From the NCBI RefSeq assembly GCF_003858395.1, contig NZ_QWEV01000005.1, forward strand, positions 3,100,001-3,164,000: DNA of 64,000 bases, read 5' to 3'. Position 1 is the stretch's first letter. The number at the start of each line of letters is the position of its first letter. The notes beneath the pieces are model-generated. The model searched no databases. It was not told where the DNA came from and saw only the letters and a program-made list of their open reading frames with translations. Positions 27,138 through 36,357 of the stretch are shown here, piece after piece. The translations under genes were made by a program, and so were the position numbers. The DNA is from Acidipila sp. EB88. Lineage in GTDB: Bacteria; Acidobacteriota; Terriglobia; Terriglobales; Acidobacteriaceae.

Positions 27138-29366
27138 TTAAGGAAGCCGGTCCAGGAGGATGGCTCGCAGCCGTGCGGCGTTGGTCTTGCCATCCATGTT
27201 CAGATCTTCCGGCTCAAACCTCAGCACGCCGGTGTGATGCCCCGGGCCCAGTTGCACGAGTTGTCCGCTGGAGCGCCCAAAGTCTGTCCATGCATCTTTG
27301 CCTCGCTGCGGCATTACAATCGGCCCAACTCTTGCGGCGTCGATGTAAAGCGTGCGAAGGGCGCACCGGCTGTTGTCTTCAATCGAGTCGCTACCGTTGG
27401 CATACTCAAACGCGACGAGGTATTTGCCGGAATCATCCACGTCAAAGCTGAGAGGCACATCTTGTGTCGCTCCCTGGTCGGTGGAGATATATCCCAACTC
27501 CGAAGATCCGAGTTTTACCTTGCGGCTTGGAATCGGTTGAACCGGAGCGCTGAGAAACGATGCAAAACCATCGCTGCCGACGGCGGTGACCTGGTAGTCG
27601 GTGCGCGTCTTTATGGCCGGCTCGTTCGAGCCCGAGGCGACAGGAAGACTAAGAGAACCGGCTGCGACCCGCTGCCACGGACGCCCATTTTGGTAGACCT
27701 GATAATGTTCAGCGCCTTCCACCGGCGCCCAGCGAAGCGTTCCATCCGATAACTGCAGCGTCGGTGTCGCTGGTGCAATCGCACCTTCCACCTGCCGTGG
27801 TTGTGGCATGCGAGTGCCCTGTTCCTCCAGCTCAATCACGAGGCTGTGCGCACCTTTGAGGTCTGCGGCAAGAAACGGCTCAGCCGGCTTTCCGTCAAGT
27901 GTCGTGCTCTTTACATGGGAGCCATGTCCCTTGATCTCTATGGAGAGCACAGCATCGCGGTAGTGGAAGCCGCTCAGCGATCGATGCTGTCCCCAGCCTG
28001 CGGGTACTACCGGGGCGAAGCGTAGGCCAAGCGGTTCAAGCCTCATGCCGAAGAGGACGCGATAGGTCATGGCGAGATTGCCCGCGACACTCCAGAGCTG
28101 ACGATCGGAGTTGATCGCAGTGCCGACGGGGCTGCCCGTCTCAACAACGAAGTTCTCCTTATTGGTGAGAAACAGCGCGCTGGCACGATAGACAGACGCA
28201 AGGCCCTGCGCGACAGCAGCCTCGTCCTGGTGATCCGCCGCAGCCATGCTCCACAATGCCTGCACAAAGGGCCACACTGCGCGATTGTGATAGGGGCGCA
28301 TGTCGGGAATCTGTGGATACACGGTGGGGATGCCATACTCCATGACCGGCACGGACGACAGCAGGGATGCCTGCCGCGTTTTCGGCGCAAGGCCGGTGAG
28401 CATGGTAAGCGCCTGTCCAAGGGCGTCGGAACGAGGAGACAGCGTCTGCCAGGCGGGACCATACAGGTACTCGCCATAAAAGCCCTTGCTCGGCATCCAG
28501 AAGTTCTCGTTGACAGCCTTGCCGAGATGGTCTGCCTTCTGCTCCCACGATGTGTCTGCGAGGTTTTGTTCTTTGGCCATCGCGGCGAGCACGCGGTAGA
28601 CGGCGTAAAAGATCGTGTTTGTGCTCAGGCTCTTGGACTCGTAGATATCGACAGGCTGCATCCAGCGGGGATGGTTTTGATCCCGCCAGTCAAGGAATGA
28701 TGTTTCTCCTCGCATGAGTCCGTCATTGGGATCGAGCGCGACCGCTTCATCATCCGCGATGGAGTTGCGGATGATGGAGTAACTTTGGGCAAGCCAGCCG
28801 CGGTCGCCCGTCGCGAGATAGATCTCCCATGCAGCCAGCGCCCAGCATTCGCGATCGCTCGAAACCGGCCAGCTGCCGCCAGTGCCCGTGTCCTGCACGA
28901 TACGGTCGCGACGAACCTTGGTCAGGAGGCTCTTTCTCGCCGCATCCGGATCGATGATCGCCAGCGAAAGAAAGATGCTGTAGCTGACGTCCCTGGTCCA
29001 GACGCCGGGCCACTGCGCTCCCGCACTGAGCGCGCCGTCGGACCTTTTATCTTTCTGCAGTTCACTCAGTGACAGGTTGTAGAGCGCGTCTCCCAGCGGT
29101 ATGTCTGATGTGAGCCGGGGGAAGGCGTTGGGTTCTGCTGCAGGCGACCACGTGCGGTCTCCGGTAGCATTCTCGGAGACCGGGTAGTTGGACTGCAGCC
29201 CGCCGCCCGGGGTCACGCTCGCCGTGTACGCACCTTCTACTACGCGGTCTGGATACACGTCATACTTTTGCGAGTGAAACATGGGCGTCTGCGCCAGAAG
29301 GGAACCACAGGATGTGATCAGGAGGCTGCAGGCGTGTACAGACTTGCGTGAGATCGAGGCGGGCAT
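27138..29366 (-). CDS. Exported six-hairpin (alpha/alpha)6 glycosidase-like protein
   Basis: A 742-aa protein with a signal peptide (CSLLITSCGSLLAQ). The central 400 residues look like an (alpha/alpha)6 barrel: QWPGVWTRDVSYSIFLSLAIIDP, TGGSWPVSSDRECWALAAWEIYLATGD, GETSFLDWRDQNHPRWMQPVDIYESKSLSTNTIFYAVYR, PTVYPQIPDMRPYHNRAVWPFVQALW. The acidic residues in WTRDVSY and SFLDWRDQ are candidate catalytic or binding residues, as in GH63/GH78-like enzymes. A beta-domain and a C-terminal carbohydrate-binding-like module (DVPLSFDVDDSGKYLVAFEYANGSDSIEDNSRCALRTLYIDA) follow. It is divergent from the sulfatase gene, so both may serve one substrate. The exact GH family is unassigned. Confidence 0.75.
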   Translation of the reverse strand: MPASISRKSVHACSLLITSCGSLLAQTPMFHSQKYDVYPDRVVEGAYTASVTPGGGLQSNYPVSENATGDRTWSPAAEPNAFPRLTSDIPLGDALYNLSLSELQKDKRSDGALSAGAQWPGVWTRDVSYSIFLSLAIIDPDAARKSLLTKVRRDRIVQDTGTGGSWPVSSDRECWALAAWEIYLATGDRGWLAQSYSIIRNSIADDEAVALDPNDGLMRGETSFLDWRDQNHPRWMQPVDIYESKSLSTNTIFYAVYRVLAAMAKEQNLADTSWEQKADHLGKAVNENFWMPSKGFYGEYLYGPAWQTLSPRSDALGQALTMLTGLAPKTRQASLLSSVPVMEYGIPTVYPQIPDMRPYHNRAVWPFVQALWSMAAADHQDEAAVAQGLASVYRASALFLTNKENFVVETGSPVGTAINSDRQLWSVAGNLAMTYRVLFGMRLEPLGLRFAPVVPAGWGQHRSLSGFHYRDAVLSIEIKGHGSHVKSTTLDGKPAEPFLAADLKGAHSLVIELEEQGTRMPQPRQVEGAIAPATPTLQLSDGTLRWAPVEGAEHYQVYQNGRPWQRVAAGSLSLPVASGSNEPAIKTRTDYQVTAVGSDGFASFLSAPVQPIPSRKVKLGSSELGYISTDQGATQDVPLSFDVDDSGKYLVAFEYANGSDSIEDNSRCALRTLYIDAARVGPIVMPQRGKDAWTDFGRSSGQLVQLGPGHHTGVLRFEPEDLNMDGKTNAARLRAILLDRLP

Positions 29367-29660
29367 GCGTACAGGATACCGAATGGAAACGTGCCCGGCA
29401 CCGAAGCCGTCTCAGCCTGCGGCGAGCCTCATGCAAGACTACGGATTGCGAAGCCGCACTCATCGAGCGACACGCACCCTCGTGAAGCGTGCAGGCACTC
29501 CTTGGCTACCCTGTAGGCTGTTGCGATCCTCCTGGTAGTTTGCCGTGTGCTTGCAGATTGGTGATTTGCAGATCCGGGATCGGTGAGTCACTCGCGGCGG
29601 AAGAAGCATTCGATAATAGGGGCAGGCACAGGCATAGTTGGCGCAAGCGAAAGGTGACAA

Positions 29661-31115
29661 GTGAGCGACAGGGACACGCAGATAGACAGGCGAGAATTTC
29701 TGCAGATGGGCGCAGCCTCTGCATTGGGAGTGGCCATGTCGCCATCGATCGCACAGGCAGCAACCACGCCGGAGCCACGTCCGAATCTGTTGTTCCTGCT
29801 GACCGAGGGGCAGCGCTGGGATTGCACAAGCATCGCCGGGCATCCTCTCCTCAAGACCCCGCACATGGACCGCATCGGCGCAGAAGGCGTTCGCTTCGAG
29901 AATGCCTTTTGCACCAACGCACTGTGCGCCCCTGCGCGCGCTAGCGTAATGACGGGCATGTGGTCGCGGTCCACCGGTGCCCTCGACAACAAGACCGTAC
30001 ACACCCCTTTACCGACAGAGTTTTCAGTGTTCACTGACCAGCTGCGCGAAGCCGGTTACGAAACGGCCATCGTTGGCAAGACGCACCTGCGGAATGGGCT
30101 GCAGGAGCGCTACTGGGACTACTACCTCGGGGTCAATGCGCCTGTCACCAACTACTACACGCCCAGGATGGCCGAGGGGCGCAATGGAAAGATTGATCCG
30201 CCCAAGGTTTGGAACGAGGGCTACTGCGATGACTTCGTCACTGACCGCGCTCTCGCATGGTTGCAGCAACCGCGCGAAAAGCCGTTTGCGCTGCTGCTCT
30301 GGTACCAGACGCCGCACGCACCGTACTTCCGGGCGCGCCGCCACCTTGATCTTTACAACGGCGTGCCGATTCCCAAGCCCGCGACCTTCGACGACGACCT
30401 AAAGGGCTACCCCGGCAAACCGACGCCGTTCCGGGCCGCCGATAACAAGATCGGCACCACGGACACAAGTGACGCGGTGCGCTCTGTCGAAGAGCTCTGC
30501 AAGGACTACTATGCAGGCCTGGTTGCAATCGACGAGAATGTCGGCCGCGTCCTGAAACACCTTGATGAGCAGAAACTCACCGACGACACCATGATCGTTC
30601 ACAGCTCCGACCATGGCTATTTGCTCGGTGAGTGGCGACTTTTCGATAAGCGCCTCATGCATGAGCCATCCATTCGTGTGCCGATGCAGATCCGCTATCC
30701 TCGCCGCGTGCCTGCAGGCACTGTGCGTAAGGAGATGGTGCTGGATGTTGACATCGCGCCCACCGTGCTTGATCTTGCGGGCCTGCCTCCGCAGAAGCAG
30801 CACCAGGGTCGATCGATGCTCGAGATGCTCGACAAGCGTGGCCCCGAGTGGCGCCATGCCTGGCTTTATGACTACTACGAGTTCCCTGGCAGCGAGAACG
30901 TGGCGCCACACCGTGGCGTGCGCACGGATAGGCACAAACTAATCCACTGGTATACGCAGTCGCCGCAGGAGTTCGAACTTTACGATTTGGAGCAGGACCC
31001 CGGCGAGACGCAAAACCTGTACGGTGACGCGAAGCACGCGACGGTGCAGGCTGCTTTAAAAACGCAACTGGCAGAGTTGCTGCAGGCGATTCCGGAGAGA
31101 CCCGGAAACGCATAG
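29661..31115 (+). CDS. Tat-exported type I sulfatase (S1 family)
   Basis: A 484-aa sulfatase. GTG start with AGGTGA 3 bases upstream; Tat leader DRREFLQMGAASALGVAM. The formylglycine motif is Cys89-Ala-Pro91-Ala-Arg93 in LCAPARASVMTG. The usual first metal ligand Asp (TDQ/TDD) is Glu49 here (LLTEGQRWD). Later metal-site residues appear in HSSDHGYLLGEW, and the family C-terminus is RTDRHKLIHWY..ELYDLEQDPGETQNLYGD. A formylglycine-generating or anaerobic maturase gene is not in the window, so maturation must be supplied elsewhere. Closest in style to glycan or choline-type sulfatases; with the GH89/HGSNAT genes a heparan-like substrate is possible but 26 kb separates them. Confidence 0.93.
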   Translation: MSDRDTQIDRREFLQMGAASALGVAMSPSIAQAATTPEPRPNLLFLLTEGQRWDCTSIAGHPLLKTPHMDRIGAEGVRFENAFCTNALCAPARASVMTGMWSRSTGALDNKTVHTPLPTEFSVFTDQLREAGYETAIVGKTHLRNGLQERYWDYYLGVNAPVTNYYTPRMAEGRNGKIDPPKVWNEGYCDDFVTDRALAWLQQPREKPFALLLWYQTPHAPYFRARRHLDLYNGVPIPKPATFDDDLKGYPGKPTPFRAADNKIGTTDTSDAVRSVEELCKDYYAGLVAIDENVGRVLKHLDEQKLTDDTMIVHSSDHGYLLGEWRLFDKRLMHEPSIRVPMQIRYPRRVPAGTVRKEMVLDVDIAPTVLDLAGLPPQKQHQGRSMLEMLDKRGPEWRHAWLYDYYEFPGSENVAPHRGVRTDRHKLIHWYTQSPQEFELYDLEQDPGETQNLYGDAKHATVQAALKTQLAELLQAIPERPGNA

Positions 31116-31340
31116 ACCTTGCTTGTCCGCCTGGCGCATCTCGACTGGACGAGCCAAAGGGCGTCGCCTGCGCGAGGGCTCTTGCTTGTGACTCTGGATG
31201 ATCGAGGGCCAAGCGGACGACACGAAGGCGTCGCGCTTGTCTGTCTGGGCAAATTTGCAAGCGCGTTTCCAGCGACCTGCCTGACAGCGAATCCCGCCGC
31301 GGGCGGACTCGCCGACTGCGTCCCCTGCTCCGCCCAAGCA

Positions 31341-33734
31341 TCAGGGCAGCGGAACCTCCAGCGACTGCTTTCCTCCATGCAACGGCCTCGACGTGCCGCC
31401 CCACACGAAGCGTCCGTCTATCCCCTCCGGCAGTTGCACCGTGAACTTAGCCTTGTTGCCCACACGCCGATACTTCACCTCGATCATCCCCTTGGGGTGT
31501 GGCATGCGGGCATTCAACCATGCGAGATCTCCTGGCTGTGGAGCGATCCGCACCTTCGCAAAGCCCGGGGCATCTGTCTGGATGCCCGCCACGGTTGTGA
31601 GCAGGTCATAGTTAGGGTGCGACGACCAGGCGTGCGCGTCGGACCGCGTCGGCTCTGGCTGCTCGGCCCACGTGGTCAGGCCCAGCTGCAACATCGTGCG
31701 CCATGGTCTTAGCGTATCGAGGTACTGCGCGCCCATGCCTGCGTGGTTGAGCGCGCGCGCCAGGTAGAAGCGGAAATAGTAGCTTGCGGGGGCGAGCGAC
31801 GGAGTCTCCTGTTGTTTTTCGCCGTCCAGTACGCGCTGCACTACCGCCTTTTCACGGCCGCCGGGCACCGCGTCAAGCAGCACGCCCAGAATGTTCGCAT
31901 GCTCGCTGAACGTGGCACCTCCTGGCGTATCCGCGAGCAGCCCTGCCTTCGCGTTCCAAGCTTCGCGCCGCACCGCATCTATGATCGTCTGCGCACCTGC
32001 CCGGTCCGCGTCGCTCCTCGCCTGGTCACCCAGCGCTGCTTCGAGGTCCGCCGCGTCCCGAAGCGCAGCCGCCCACTGCAGCGAAAGCGGCACCGATCCT
32101 CCATCCGCATCCTGCGGCGGCGTCCCTCCCGGGAAGGGTTCCGTCCAGTCCACAAAGTTCCACAGGCTGTCGCCTTTCTGCGGGAGCTTTCCCAGCAATC
32201 CATCTGCGCGCTGCTTCTCCGCGAAGTAGCTGAGCACTCCGCGTGCAATCGGTAACAGTTCGCGTACTTCATCCGCGGCATCCGGCCGGTACATCCAGAA
32301 GTCATGCAGCATCCCGACCCACAGCAGCGAGAACGGCGGAATGACCTGTGGGTCGTGTGCCGGGCCGCGGCTCTCCGTCAGACCACTCGGCTGCACTGTA
32401 TCGGCAAATGCGCGCAGCGCCTGCCGGCCAAGCCGGTCGTCGCCGCTCACTGCATACGTCACGAGTGCCTCGATGCGACTGTCGCCGATGTATTGCGTTT
32501 GCTCATAGTACGGGCAATCCATGTAGGTCTCGTGAGCATCCACACGCAGCGTGCGCCAACCCACGTCCCAGATCTTGCCCAGTTCCGGATCGCTGCTCTG
32601 GAACGACGCCACCGCATGCAGTGGATACCAGGTCTGCCGCGCCGCAAGCCGTTCCATTTGGAGAGGTTGATCCCCGGTCTCCACGTCTACCTCCAGGAAG
32701 CGCCAGGTCCGCCACCACAAAGGCGCGAAGCGTTCCTCCTCGGGTCCACCGCCTGGAAAGAACTCATCCTGGATCCCGTGCTCGCTCATGTGCTTTCCGG
32801 CAATCTCGTTGCGGTTGCCCTTCAGGCCATGCTCGTCAAGGAGTGCCTCGGCATACCGCAACCGCACGCGGGATCCTGCTCCTCCACGCACCGCAAGCTC
32901 CGGAAACGCCGTCATCAGCACTTTGTGATCCAGCAGCAGCTGCACCCTCGAATGCGGCGGGACCGTCCACTCCTTCTCCGGGAATCCGTCGCCGCTCCCA
33001 CGCACTGCCTGTCCTGCTCCTTCTGGTGCGTTCTCCATTGGCGGCAGCGCATCCTGCAGAAGCTTCCACGTTGATGTCCTGGTTGCTGGAGCAGCCGAGG
33101 TCGCAAACTCGGCCGGTGCAATCACCTGCGCGGCCGACCAGCCTGCGGAAGCATCCTTCTCTTCAGCCCAGTGCCAGTCGTAGCGCACGCCATCCACCAC
33201 CTCATCCGGGCCAGTGTTTGAGTTGGTTGGGGGGCCCGTGGGCACAAAGCGCCACGCTGTCTCCGCGCGTACCTGCCAGCTCGCGTTGGTATCGAGCGCG
33301 CGGGCAGCGGGCTCCTTCGTCCACACCACAAGCCCTGTCTTCAACGAGAGCTGTGCCTCCGGCGATTGATCCCCGAAGTTCCACACCCGGGCCGCGACTA
33401 CGTTTGTGCCCGCGTGCAGCAGCGGGGCAAGGTCATAGCTTTCGTACCGCCAGTGCTGCAGATCGCCGCGCGCAGGACCTTCGCCGACGCGGGTTCCATT
33501 TACGAACAGTTCGAACCGGTTGTCCGCGCTCACCTGCACGCGTAGTTGTTTGGGCACCGCCGCCAGCGACAGCACTTTGCGGAACTCGTACACGCCCAGC
33601 GCAGGAGTCGTTTCACTTGCCCCGGCCGGTCCAATCCATTCGGCCCTGGTGGCAGAAATCTGCCCTCCCGCAATCATCCCTGACAAGTACGGCAAGAACC
33701 CCAAATACAGCGCGCACAAACGAGGCTTGATCAT
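31341..33734 (-). CDS. Alpha-L-rhamnosidase-like enzyme, GH78
   Basis: A 797-aa exported inverting glycosidase. Signal peptide at 1-25; N-terminal beta-sandwich (VSADNRFELFVNGTRVGEGPARGDLQHWRYESYDLAPLL) typical of rhamnosidase N-domains; then an (alpha/alpha)6 barrel with the signature MDCPYYEQTQYIGDSRIEA, whose Glu corresponds to the general acid of GH78, and QPSGLTESRGPAHDPQVIPPFSLLWVGML. A C-terminal beta domain has the HAWSSHPNYDLLTTVAGIQTDAPGF motif. It is convergent with the sulfatase. Rhamnosidases of this kind remove rhamnose from plant polysaccharides or flavonoid glycosides; related specificities cannot be excluded. Confidence 0.88.
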   Translation of the reverse strand: MIKPRLCALYLGFLPYLSGMIAGGQISATRAEWIGPAGASETTPALGVYEFRKVLSLAAVPKQLRVQVSADNRFELFVNGTRVGEGPARGDLQHWRYESYDLAPLLHAGTNVVAARVWNFGDQSPEAQLSLKTGLVVWTKEPAARALDTNASWQVRAETAWRFVPTGPPTNSNTGPDEVVDGVRYDWHWAEEKDASAGWSAAQVIAPAEFATSAAPATRTSTWKLLQDALPPMENAPEGAGQAVRGSGDGFPEKEWTVPPHSRVQLLLDHKVLMTAFPELAVRGGAGSRVRLRYAEALLDEHGLKGNRNEIAGKHMSEHGIQDEFFPGGGPEEERFAPLWWRTWRFLEVDVETGDQPLQMERLAARQTWYPLHAVASFQSSDPELGKIWDVGWRTLRVDAHETYMDCPYYEQTQYIGDSRIEALVTYAVSGDDRLGRQALRAFADTVQPSGLTESRGPAHDPQVIPPFSLLWVGMLHDFWMYRPDAADEVRELLPIARGVLSYFAEKQRADGLLGKLPQKGDSLWNFVDWTEPFPGGTPPQDADGGSVPLSLQWAAALRDAADLEAALGDQARSDADRAGAQTIIDAVRREAWNAKAGLLADTPGGATFSEHANILGVLLDAVPGGREKAVVQRVLDGEKQQETPSLAPASYYFRFYLARALNHAGMGAQYLDTLRPWRTMLQLGLTTWAEQPEPTRSDAHAWSSHPNYDLLTTVAGIQTDAPGFAKVRIAPQPGDLAWLNARMPHPKGMIEVKYRRVGNKAKFTVQLPEGIDGRFVWGGTSRPLHGGKQSLEVPLP

Positions 33735-33900
33735 GGCAGTGCCATCTTACACAGGGCCTCGTTTGCACCACCGAGGAAAGGTGAAGCTCCTCAGCCATGA
33801 CCGCGCCATCTTCTTGCCAGCAAAGGGAAAATAGCGCCAGGCACAAGCGCCCTTTAATAAGGCGCTGCGCCGGTTGCTGCCAGAGCAGGCCTGCCCTAGC

Positions 33901-35961
33901 TCACAGGTGAAGTGCGGACAGCTTCGTGTGCAGCGTTGAGATCCAGTCAGCTTTTGCACTGGGTTCCATGCGCTGCGCGATGACAAGAGCCTTGTTGTAT
34001 GCGACCGCACTTTCCCGGTCGCGGTGTAGGGCAGCGAGCGTGTCTCCCAGGATGACCTGCCCCTGCATGAGATCAGGGTTGATTGCAACGGCCTGTTCGG
34101 CTGCGTGCAGCGCAGCTTCAGGCTGGTTGGCAGCAAGAGCCCTGGTAGCACGCGTAAAGTATCCAAACGCAGAAGATAACGACGTGTTGAATGTGCCGCG
34201 ATACACAAAGACGCCGTCGTCGATCGTGTCAACCGGTCGTACGTTCATGAAGGGCTGAAATGGACTCAGGATGCTGGAGCCGAACTCGTAACCTGTGAGT
34301 GTAGCGGCGCTCACCAGCACGGTGCCCGAGATACTGGCCGGCACATCGACCTGCTGGTCAGTCCACATGCTGTTAGCGGTGGGCAGTGGCCGGCAGGGAA
34401 TTCCGTAGGCGTGGTAGTCAATGGATGGCTGCACGAAGTACCCGAACCAGCAGTCATGAATATCGTGCTGGTCGAGGTACTTCCTGACCGAGATCAGTTG
34501 CTGCCCCCAGTCGGTGTTGGAGTCGGTCAGGTACTTGTGCGTGTTCGCCGGGCCGCCGAACAGCTCATTGGAATACGCCAGGTAATTTGGCGCGCTTCTC
34601 GTTGCGGATACAACATGCCAGCCGAGCAGCAGGAGTGTCACAAAGATCCACGCGCGCCGCACCCGCCAGAGAGACACCGCTGCGCCTCCTATGAGCACGG
34701 CCAGAAACGGATACATGGGCAGAATATGGCGTGCGCCGATATTGAGACCCGTGTTGATCGCGATCAACAGATATACCAGCGGCGGCACGGCGAGGAAGCT
34801 TAGCCGCTGCCATCCTGCGAGCCGCCGGCACACCACTGCATAGGCAGCAACCAGCAGGAGAAGCATGAAGCCAAGCGTGGACTTGATCACGAAGGCGGCA
34901 GGGAAGTAGTACGGCACACCGTGCGCATGTACCTGTCCGAAGAGAAAGGTCGGGAACGATTGCCCGGCCACAGACTGTACCCGGATGTCGACCATCCCGT
35001 AGAGATACGACTCGGGAAGAATATGCCACCGTGCAAGCAATGCGTACACGCTGGGTTCGAGTCCGTGCAGCGTGCTCATGTACGCGCCCAGGCCAGGCTG
35101 CATGCCTCCATCGGGGTGTGCAGAGAAGCGGAAACGGTAGGTAGCCCACAGGATCGGTAGCCCTATGACAACGGCCGCAGCAACAGCTGCTGCATAGATT
35201 CGTAGGACCTGCATCCTTTGCTCGGTGGCACGTGGGCGGATGAGATCAACAACCAGCAGCCCCAGGGTAATTGGGAGCAGCAGCACAGCCGAGTGCTTGA
35301 GCGCCAGGGCAATGCCGGCGGCCGCTCCGACTGTGACAAGCCTGGCAAGCGAGGGCCGCACACGAAAACGATACAGCGCGTACACGGTGGAGAAGATCCC
35401 AAAGGTCACGGCCATGTCGGTGGTGACGTACGCACCGTGGGCTATGAGATTGGGCTCGAAGACCACCAAGGCAAGACTGAACAAAGCCGCCGTCGAGCCG
35501 AATAGTTCTAGAGCCGCAAGGTAAACCACGGTGGCCAGCGCTATCGAAAAGATGGCCGCCATCATGCGAGCGCGAAAGATGATCCTGTTCGCCGCTTCGA
35601 GACCGCCGTTGTTATAGATCAGGCTGCGACCATTAAAGTACGCTTCGTTTTTAGAAAATACGGGACTGGTCCGCTGCGGGGCTGTAAGGTGCATGGCCAG
35701 CAGAGGAAGAGTCGCTAGTTCTTTGAGCAACGGCGGATGCTCGGGATTGATGCCAAAATCGCCGGCCCGCCAGCTCTCGTACCCTGCGTAGATGTGGTCG
35801 CCCTCATCCCAGGTCAGGGATTGACGGTGCACTGTGAATACCAGTTCGCCAAGGAACACCAGCACGAGCAGCAGAGCGATGGCGTGGGCTTTGCGTTGCG
35901 TCTCGGGGCGTTGGCGGATTGATTCGTGCATAGTTCGGATGTGCTGCGTCTGAGAAGCCAT
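33901..35961 (-). CDS. GT39/ArnT-like membrane glycosyltransferase with C-terminal TPR tail
   Basis: A 686-aa polytopic protein. The start at 35961 has AAGGCGGA upstream. The first membrane segment is followed by the loop LTWDEGDHIYAGYESWRAGDFGINPEHPPLLKELATLP, with the catalytic Asp-Glu and the His-Pro-Pro of PMT/ArnT enzymes. About ten further membrane segments follow, then a soluble domain (ISVRKYLDQHDIHDCWFGYFVQPSIDYHAYGIPC), and a C-terminal helical pair (LAANQPEAALHAAEQAVAINPDLMQGQVILGDTLAAL) that is a TPR unit. Such proteins use polyprenyl-phosphate sugars to glycosylate outside acceptors. The gene appears monocistronic. Confidence 0.85.
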   Translation of the reverse strand: MASQTQHIRTMHESIRQRPETQRKAHAIALLLVLVFLGELVFTVHRQSLTWDEGDHIYAGYESWRAGDFGINPEHPPLLKELATLPLLAMHLTAPQRTSPVFSKNEAYFNGRSLIYNNGGLEAANRIIFRARMMAAIFSIALATVVYLAALELFGSTAALFSLALVVFEPNLIAHGAYVTTDMAVTFGIFSTVYALYRFRVRPSLARLVTVGAAAGIALALKHSAVLLLPITLGLLVVDLIRPRATEQRMQVLRIYAAAVAAAVVIGLPILWATYRFRFSAHPDGGMQPGLGAYMSTLHGLEPSVYALLARWHILPESYLYGMVDIRVQSVAGQSFPTFLFGQVHAHGVPYYFPAAFVIKSTLGFMLLLLVAAYAVVCRRLAGWQRLSFLAVPPLVYLLIAINTGLNIGARHILPMYPFLAVLIGGAAVSLWRVRRAWIFVTLLLLGWHVVSATRSAPNYLAYSNELFGGPANTHKYLTDSNTDWGQQLISVRKYLDQHDIHDCWFGYFVQPSIDYHAYGIPCRPLPTANSMWTDQQVDVPASISGTVLVSAATLTGYEFGSSILSPFQPFMNVRPVDTIDDGVFVYRGTFNTSLSSAFGYFTRATRALAANQPEAALHAAEQAVAINPDLMQGQVILGDTLAALHRDRESAVAYNKALVIAQRMEPSAKADWISTLHTKLSALHL

Positions 35962-36226
35962 GTCCGCCTTGCATTCCTGTTCTACGCTATAAGCGCTTGT
36001 TCCACTGCAAAGCATTATCCCCGCAACGAGACAGCGTGCGCCATTAAACCTTGTTGGCTTGCTAAACACACTGACCGGCGCTCACGAGGCCAAGCCGCGG
36101 TCGAGGCTAAGGCGCAAGGAACGGGGCTGCGGTTCGCTCGCGCTGTCTCGTGAACGAAGTACGGCGCTTGGTGGAGCGCGCTTCAGCACCGTTTGGGCGG
36201 TGCTTCACCAACGGCAGATTAGGAAT
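35962..36226. other. Non-coding stretch upstream of the glycosyltransferase gene
   Basis: No convincing gene. It holds a palindrome-like ATAAGCGCTTGT (35988-35999) just before the glycosyltransferase start, sharing AGCGCTTGT with the TBDR promoter at 42.57 kb, and a 7-bp hairpin (AGCACCG/CGGTGCT) near 36185-36205. Confidence 0.4.
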
Positions 36227-36357
36227 GGGGGGCTAGGGCCCTCGTACATGGGACCCGAGTCGCCAAGTAGCCGACTACGAACACAGCATGCAACGACTTG
36301 CATGCTGTGTTCGTGCTGGCCGACCGGTCCAACGTGCGGTCCCACGCGGGGGGCTAG
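36227..36357. repeat. Structured palindromic element flanked by a 10-bp direct repeat
   Basis: GGGGGGCTAG occurs at 36227-36236 and again at 36348-36357, the second copy containing the stop of the GH92 gene. Between them is a near-perfect hairpin: stem CGAACACAGCATGCAA (36278-36293) with its exact complement (36298-36313), extended by one pair to 17 bp, and a 4-base loop CGAC. Shorter complementary blocks (GGGACC/GGTCCC, GCTAG/CTAGC) lie outside, so most of the 131 bp could fold on itself. No T-tract on either strand. Confidence 0.7.

Noticed and set aside
29545..29575. Direct repeat TTGCAGAT..TTTGCAGAT in the gap before the sulfatase gene
   Set aside because: Only two short copies with no further units or symmetry; not enough for a regulatory or CRISPR-like call.
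29606..29616. GATAAT as a -10 box for the sulfatase gene
   Set aside because: No acceptable -35 hexamer at 16-18 bases upstream.
32348..33730. 460-codon plus-strand open frame, rich in Pro/Ser/Arg
   Set aside because: Antisense to the GH78 gene whose domains are clear; composition is typical of a shadow frame.
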